A stretch of 64,000 nucleotides of DNA, taken from NCBI GenBank assembly GCA_016791475.1, contig JAEUWI010000003.1, positions 62,001 to 126,000 of the forward strand. Direction: 5' to 3'. This document shows, one piece after another, positions 61,297-64,000 of the stretch. Position numbers and translations under genes: made by a program. The stretch is from Candidatus Hydrogenedentota bacterium. Its GTDB lineage: Bacteria > Hydrogenedentota > Hydrogenedentia > Hydrogenedentales > JAEUWI01. Every line of letters begins with the position of its first letter. Position 1 is the stretch's first letter. Under the pieces are notes generated by a model. That model saw only the letters and a program-made list of their open reading frames with translations, searched no databases and had not been told where the DNA came from.

Positions 61297-63084
61297 TTAT
61301 TCCTGCACGGTCCGAGCGGCATTCCGTGCCCGGACCGAGGCCAAGTACTGCGCCATGGACTGTCGGCGCAGGTAACGCTCCTTGAGCAGGGCCTTGATCT
61401 CGTCCGCCGTCCCCATCTTCATGATTTCCACCGCGAGGGACTTGGCCTCCTTGTAGTTGATTTCGGCGATTTCGGCGCGCACCTGAGGCAGAGAAACCGA
61501 GGACATGCTCAGCGAGGTTACCCCGAGACCGATCAGCACTTCGGTGTACAGAGGATCGCCCGCCATCTCGCCGCAGATAGAGCAGGGGATACCCGAGCGG
61601 GTCGCGGCGTTGCAGGTCCACTTGATCATCCGGAGTACCGCGGGATGGGCCGGCTCGTAGAGGTGGGCGATCTTTTCATTGACGCGGTCCACCGCCAGAG
61701 AATACTGGATGAGGTCATTGGTGCCGATACTGAAGAAATCACATTCCTGCGAGAGGACATCCGTGAGTGTTACGGCGGAGGGCACCTCGATCATGGATCC
61801 AATCTTGATATCCCGGTCGTACTCGATTCCTTCCGCTTCCAGCTCCAGGGCGACATCCTCCACCACCTGCTTCACGCGGCGCAATTCTTCGAGACCGCTG
61901 ATCATCGGAAACATGACTTGAATATTGCCCAGCGCCGAGGCGCGCAACATGGCGCGCAACTGGGGGCGAAACACATCGAGTCGCTCCAGGCAGAAGCGAA
62001 CGGCGCGCCAGCCAAGTTGGGGGTTGTCTTCTTTCGAAATCTGGAGGTGGGAGACCAGTTTGTCTCCCCCGATGTCCATCGTTCGCAGGGTAACCTGCGC
62101 GGGATGCATCGTCTCAGCCGCTTTGCGATAAGCCTGGTACTGTTCCTCCTCGCTCGGCAGCGTGTTCCGGTTGAGGAAGAGGTATTCCGTCCGAAACAGC
62201 CCGATGCCCTCGGCACTGGAACGCAACTCGGGAACCAACTCGAAGGGAAGCTCGATATTGGCCAGCGTCGGTATGGAAACACCGTCCCGGGTCACGGAGG
62301 GACCCAGATGGAGCACACTCCGGAGCGCCTCGCGCATCTCCGTCTGCTTGCGCCGCTCTTCCTCGTAGTGGGCGAGGGTCTCCGCGGACGGATTGGCCAC
62401 GAAAACGCCCTCGTTCCCGTCGACGATGACCGGGGTGCTCTGCGATACCAGAAGCGAGGCGTGCCGAAGGCCCATGACGGCGGGGATCTCCAGGGCACGG
62501 GCGAGAATCGCGGTGTGGGAGGTGGCGCTTCCGGAGTCCAGGGCCATGCCCAGCACTTTGGCCCGGTCCATGGTGGCCGTATCCGATGGCGGTATATCGT
62601 GCGCCAGCAATACGCCGGGGGCGGGAAGTTCGTGGAGGTGTGGCCGTTCTTCGTCCAGCAGGTTGCGCAGCAGGCGGTCCATTACGTCCAGCAGATCGGC
62701 GGTCCGCGCCTGGAAACGGGCATCATCCACCGCCGAGAGGATGGCCGCATAGTGGCGACTCAACTCATCCAGGATGGATTCCGCATTAACTTTTTCCTCC
62801 ACGATGCGGTTCTTGACCTCGTCGAGAATCGCAACATCTTCGAGCACCAGCAGGTGGGCCTTGAAAATGTCCGCATGCCCCTCGCCAAGATCCTGAATGG
62901 TCTTCCGGTGAAGGTTCTGCAGATAGGCGCGGGTCTTCGATACGGCCAACTCGAATCGCTTCAGTTCCGCCGCCGGGTCCTCGACCTCGTACTTGGGAAC
63001 TTCGAAGCGATCCTGGCCAAACAGGATCGCGGATCCTATCGCGATGCCCGGAGACACGCCTATGCCGCGGAGAACAGACTCCAC
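61297..63084 (-). CDS. ptsI: Phosphoenolpyruvate-protein phosphotransferase (enzyme I)
   Basis: 595 residues from GTG 63084, directly after the HPr stop codon. The phospho-histidine His190 is in SATSHTAILAR, and PCSICGEMAGD holds the active-site Cys. GLFRTEYLFLNR and EVPSAVTLTD complete the PEP-utilising barrel. With HPr it forms the general part of the phosphotransferase system. No enzyme II gene is in the window, so it could serve a sugar system elsewhere or a purely regulatory one. It is followed by dxr. Confidence 0.97.
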   Translation of the reverse strand: MESVLRGIGVSPGIAIGSAILFGQDRFEVPKYEVEDPAAELKRFELAVSKTRAYLQNLHRKTIQDLGEGHADIFKAHLLVLEDVAILDEVKNRIVEEKVNAESILDELSRHYAAILSAVDDARFQARTADLLDVMDRLLRNLLDEERPHLHELPAPGVLLAHDIPPSDTATMDRAKVLGMALDSGSATSHTAILARALEIPAVMGLRHASLLVSQSTPVIVDGNEGVFVANPSAETLAHYEEERRKQTEMREALRSVLHLGPSVTRDGVSIPTLANIELPFELVPELRSSAEGIGLFRTEYLFLNRNTLPSEEEQYQAYRKAAETMHPAQVTLRTMDIGGDKLVSHLQISKEDNPQLGWRAVRFCLERLDVFRPQLRAMLRASALGNIQVMFPMISGLEELRRVKQVVEDVALELEAEGIEYDRDIKIGSMIEVPSAVTLTDVLSQECDFFSIGTNDLIQYSLAVDRVNEKIAHLYEPAHPAVLRMIKWTCNAATRSGIPCSICGEMAGDPLYTEVLIGLGVTSLSMSSVSLPQVRAEIAEINYKEAKSLAVEIMKMGTADEIKALLKERYLRRQSMAQYLASVRARNAARTVQE

Positions 63085-63357
63085 TTAGTTTTCTCCAAAC
63101 CCCGAAGCAAAAAGCGCGCGAATGGCATCCATCGTCGCTTCAGCGTCGTTGCCTTTGCATGTAATCGTGAGCCGGCTGCCCTGGGTCGCCGCCAGGGTCA
63201 AGAGACCCATGATACTCTTGGCGTTCACCCGGCTGCCATTGAAGGAAATGAAGACGTCGGACTGGAAAACCAGTACGCATTGCACCAGAGCCGCCGCCGG
63301 GCGCGCATGAATGCCCAGCTTGTTGACCACGGTAAGCTCTTCGGAAATGTCCTGCAT
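63085..63357 (-). CDS. ptsH: Phosphocarrier protein HPr
   Basis: 90 residues from ATG 63357, the normal HPr size; a GTG at 63420 would add 21 unconserved residues. The phospho-acceptor His17 is in LGIHARPAA and the regulatory Ser48 in VNAKSIMGLL, the site of HPr kinase/phosphorylase in organisms that have it. The stop codon abuts the ptsI start, so the two are coupled. Confidence 0.95.
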   Translation of the reverse strand: MQDISEELTVVNKLGIHARPAAALVQCVLVFQSDVFISFNGSRVNAKSIMGLLTLAATQGSRLTITCKGNDAEATMDAIRALFASGFGEN

Positions 63358-63420
63358 AGTTACTGCACCAATCTCTATATCTATCGCTGCCCAGGCCTCC
63401 GCCGCCACGGCGGAAGCCAC

Positions 63421-64000
63421 CTACTCGATGGAATCCATTCGATTTACGTAAAAAACGAACTCGCGGTGTACCGTCGCACCCGGCTCCAGCCGAAGCGCCC
63501 AGGAAGTAAGCACCACACTGCCCTGATGAACGCGCTCCTGCCCGCACTCGGACTGGCTCACCGTTTCCAGGGGGAAAAAGTAGAAGGAGCCGGCCTCGGC
63601 AAGGGAAAAACCAGCCTCCAACTGTTGCCACTCGTCCCGGAGGGCGAAGGCCTTCAATCCGCTTTCCACACCGCGCACCCCGAGCATGGGCCGGTCAAGC
63701 GCACGCTCCGCGGAATGGTAATACCGGTCGCTCGCGCTGCCGGTCAAGAAATTGATTGAGAATTCGACGCCGAAGAGCGATTCGAAAGCCGCCTCTCCGA
63801 GGTTGGTGATATCATAGCGAATTTTCAGCTCGGATGCACCGGAATCCAGCAGAATCTGCTTCTGAACTCGCACCGGGTGTTCACCACCTTCATACACGAC
63901 GCCATCGGCGCTGAGGGCCAGCGCATTGCCCCGCGCCTCGCAGTGATACGTCTTCAATGGAAAGTCGGATCGTTCGCCCGCTTCATTGCGATAGAGGGTT
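63421..64000 (-). CDS. C-terminal part of a GH57-type alpha-amylase/4-alpha-glucanotransferase (runs off the window)
   Basis: 193 residues are present; the frame stays open to base 64000 and the start lies outside. The segment resembles the C-terminal DUF1926-type domain of GH57 amylases and glucanotransferases: LYRNEAGERSDFPLKTYHC, then VRVQKQILLDSGASELKIRYDITN, LFGVEFSINFLTG and SVVLTSWALRLEPG. The catalytic barrel is not in view, so the assignment rests on this domain alone. The downstream HPr gene follows on the same strand. Confidence 0.7.
   Translation of the reverse strand, partial: TLYRNEAGERSDFPLKTYHCEARGNALALSADGVVYEGGEHPVRVQKQILLDSGASELKIRYDITNLGEAAFESLFGVEFSINFLTGSASDRYYHSAERALDRPMLGVRGVESGLKAFALRDEWQQLEAGFSLAEAGSFYFFPLETVSQSECGQERVHQGSVVLTSWALRLEPGATVHREFVFYVNRMDSIE

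Noticed and set aside
61198-63759. Plus-strand ORF of 853 codons over ptsI, HPr and dxr
   Set aside because: It is antisense to genes with clear family motifs, lacks any recognisable domain and arises from GC-rich codon bias.

Overview
This is a GC-rich bacterial chromosome segment with no rRNA, tRNA, CRISPR array or complete insertion sequence. Gram-negative cell-envelope features (lipoprotein signals, RseP-type site-2 protease, OPT and DASS transporters, MPT/ArnT-like glycosyltransferases) occur with families abundant in Hydrogenedentota and Planctomycetota-like genomes: DUF1080, DUF1573, BNR_4, PhoPQ-activated-like hydrolase, formylglycine sulfatases and a very large RHS protein. A Hydrogenedentota-like free-living heterotroph is the best guess. 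This is inference from gene content, because no phylogenetic marker is present.

Layout. 1-3.8 kb is accessory: two tandem lipoprotein genes sharing an almost identical 5' end (the second frameshifted), an orphan HigA-type antitoxin between two 187-bp repeats, and a palindrome-rich leader. 3.8-6.7 kb is a three-gene proton-translocating transhydrogenase operon (pntAA-pntAB-pntB). 6.8-10.6 kb carries an acyl-CoA ligase and an acyl-CoA dehydrogenase. 11-17.8 kb is a single RHS gene of about 2264 codons, with TPR, C39-peptidase-like and LamG-like domains and a lower-GC tip. It is followed by a small membrane protein and about 1 kb of repeat debris that includes a scrap of another RHS gene. 19.5-24.9 kb holds secreted DUF1080, BNR_4, DUF1573 and PqaA-like proteins. 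25-29.5 kb has manC, an ArnT-like glycosyltransferase and a DASS transporter. 30-33.3 kb is a PAS histidine kinase/NtrC-type regulator pair behind a probable sigma-54 promoter with two operator-like palindromes. 33.4-40.4 kb holds a beta-propeller protein, an ADP-forming acyl-CoA synthetase fused to a GNAT domain, a histidine phosphatase, a ribbon-helix-helix protein and an OPT transporter. 40.4-49.6 kb looks like a sulfated, uronate-containing glycan catabolic region: sulfatase, SDR, Gfo/Idh/MocA oxidoreductase, GH88-type unsaturated glucuronyl hydrolase, secreted beta-helix protein and a sulfatase-fold lipoprotein.

48-64 kb is one long minus-strand run, read from the right edge: a GH57-type amylase/glucanotransferase C-terminus (cut by the window), HPr, enzyme I, dxr, rseP, lysC, pyk, a SAM methyltransferase, bshC, bshB1, bshA, a GT-C membrane glycosyltransferase and the sulfatase-fold lipoprotein. 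It joins PEP/pyruvate metabolism and phosphotransfer signalling to isoprenoid, amino-acid and low-molecular-weight thiol synthesis.

The most interesting point is the contiguous, translationally coupled bacillithiol cassette (bshA, bshB1, bshC) with a methyltransferase gene 2 nt upstream of bshC. This suggests an N-methyl-bacillithiol-type thiol. The RHS locus and the sigma-54 promoter architecture come next.
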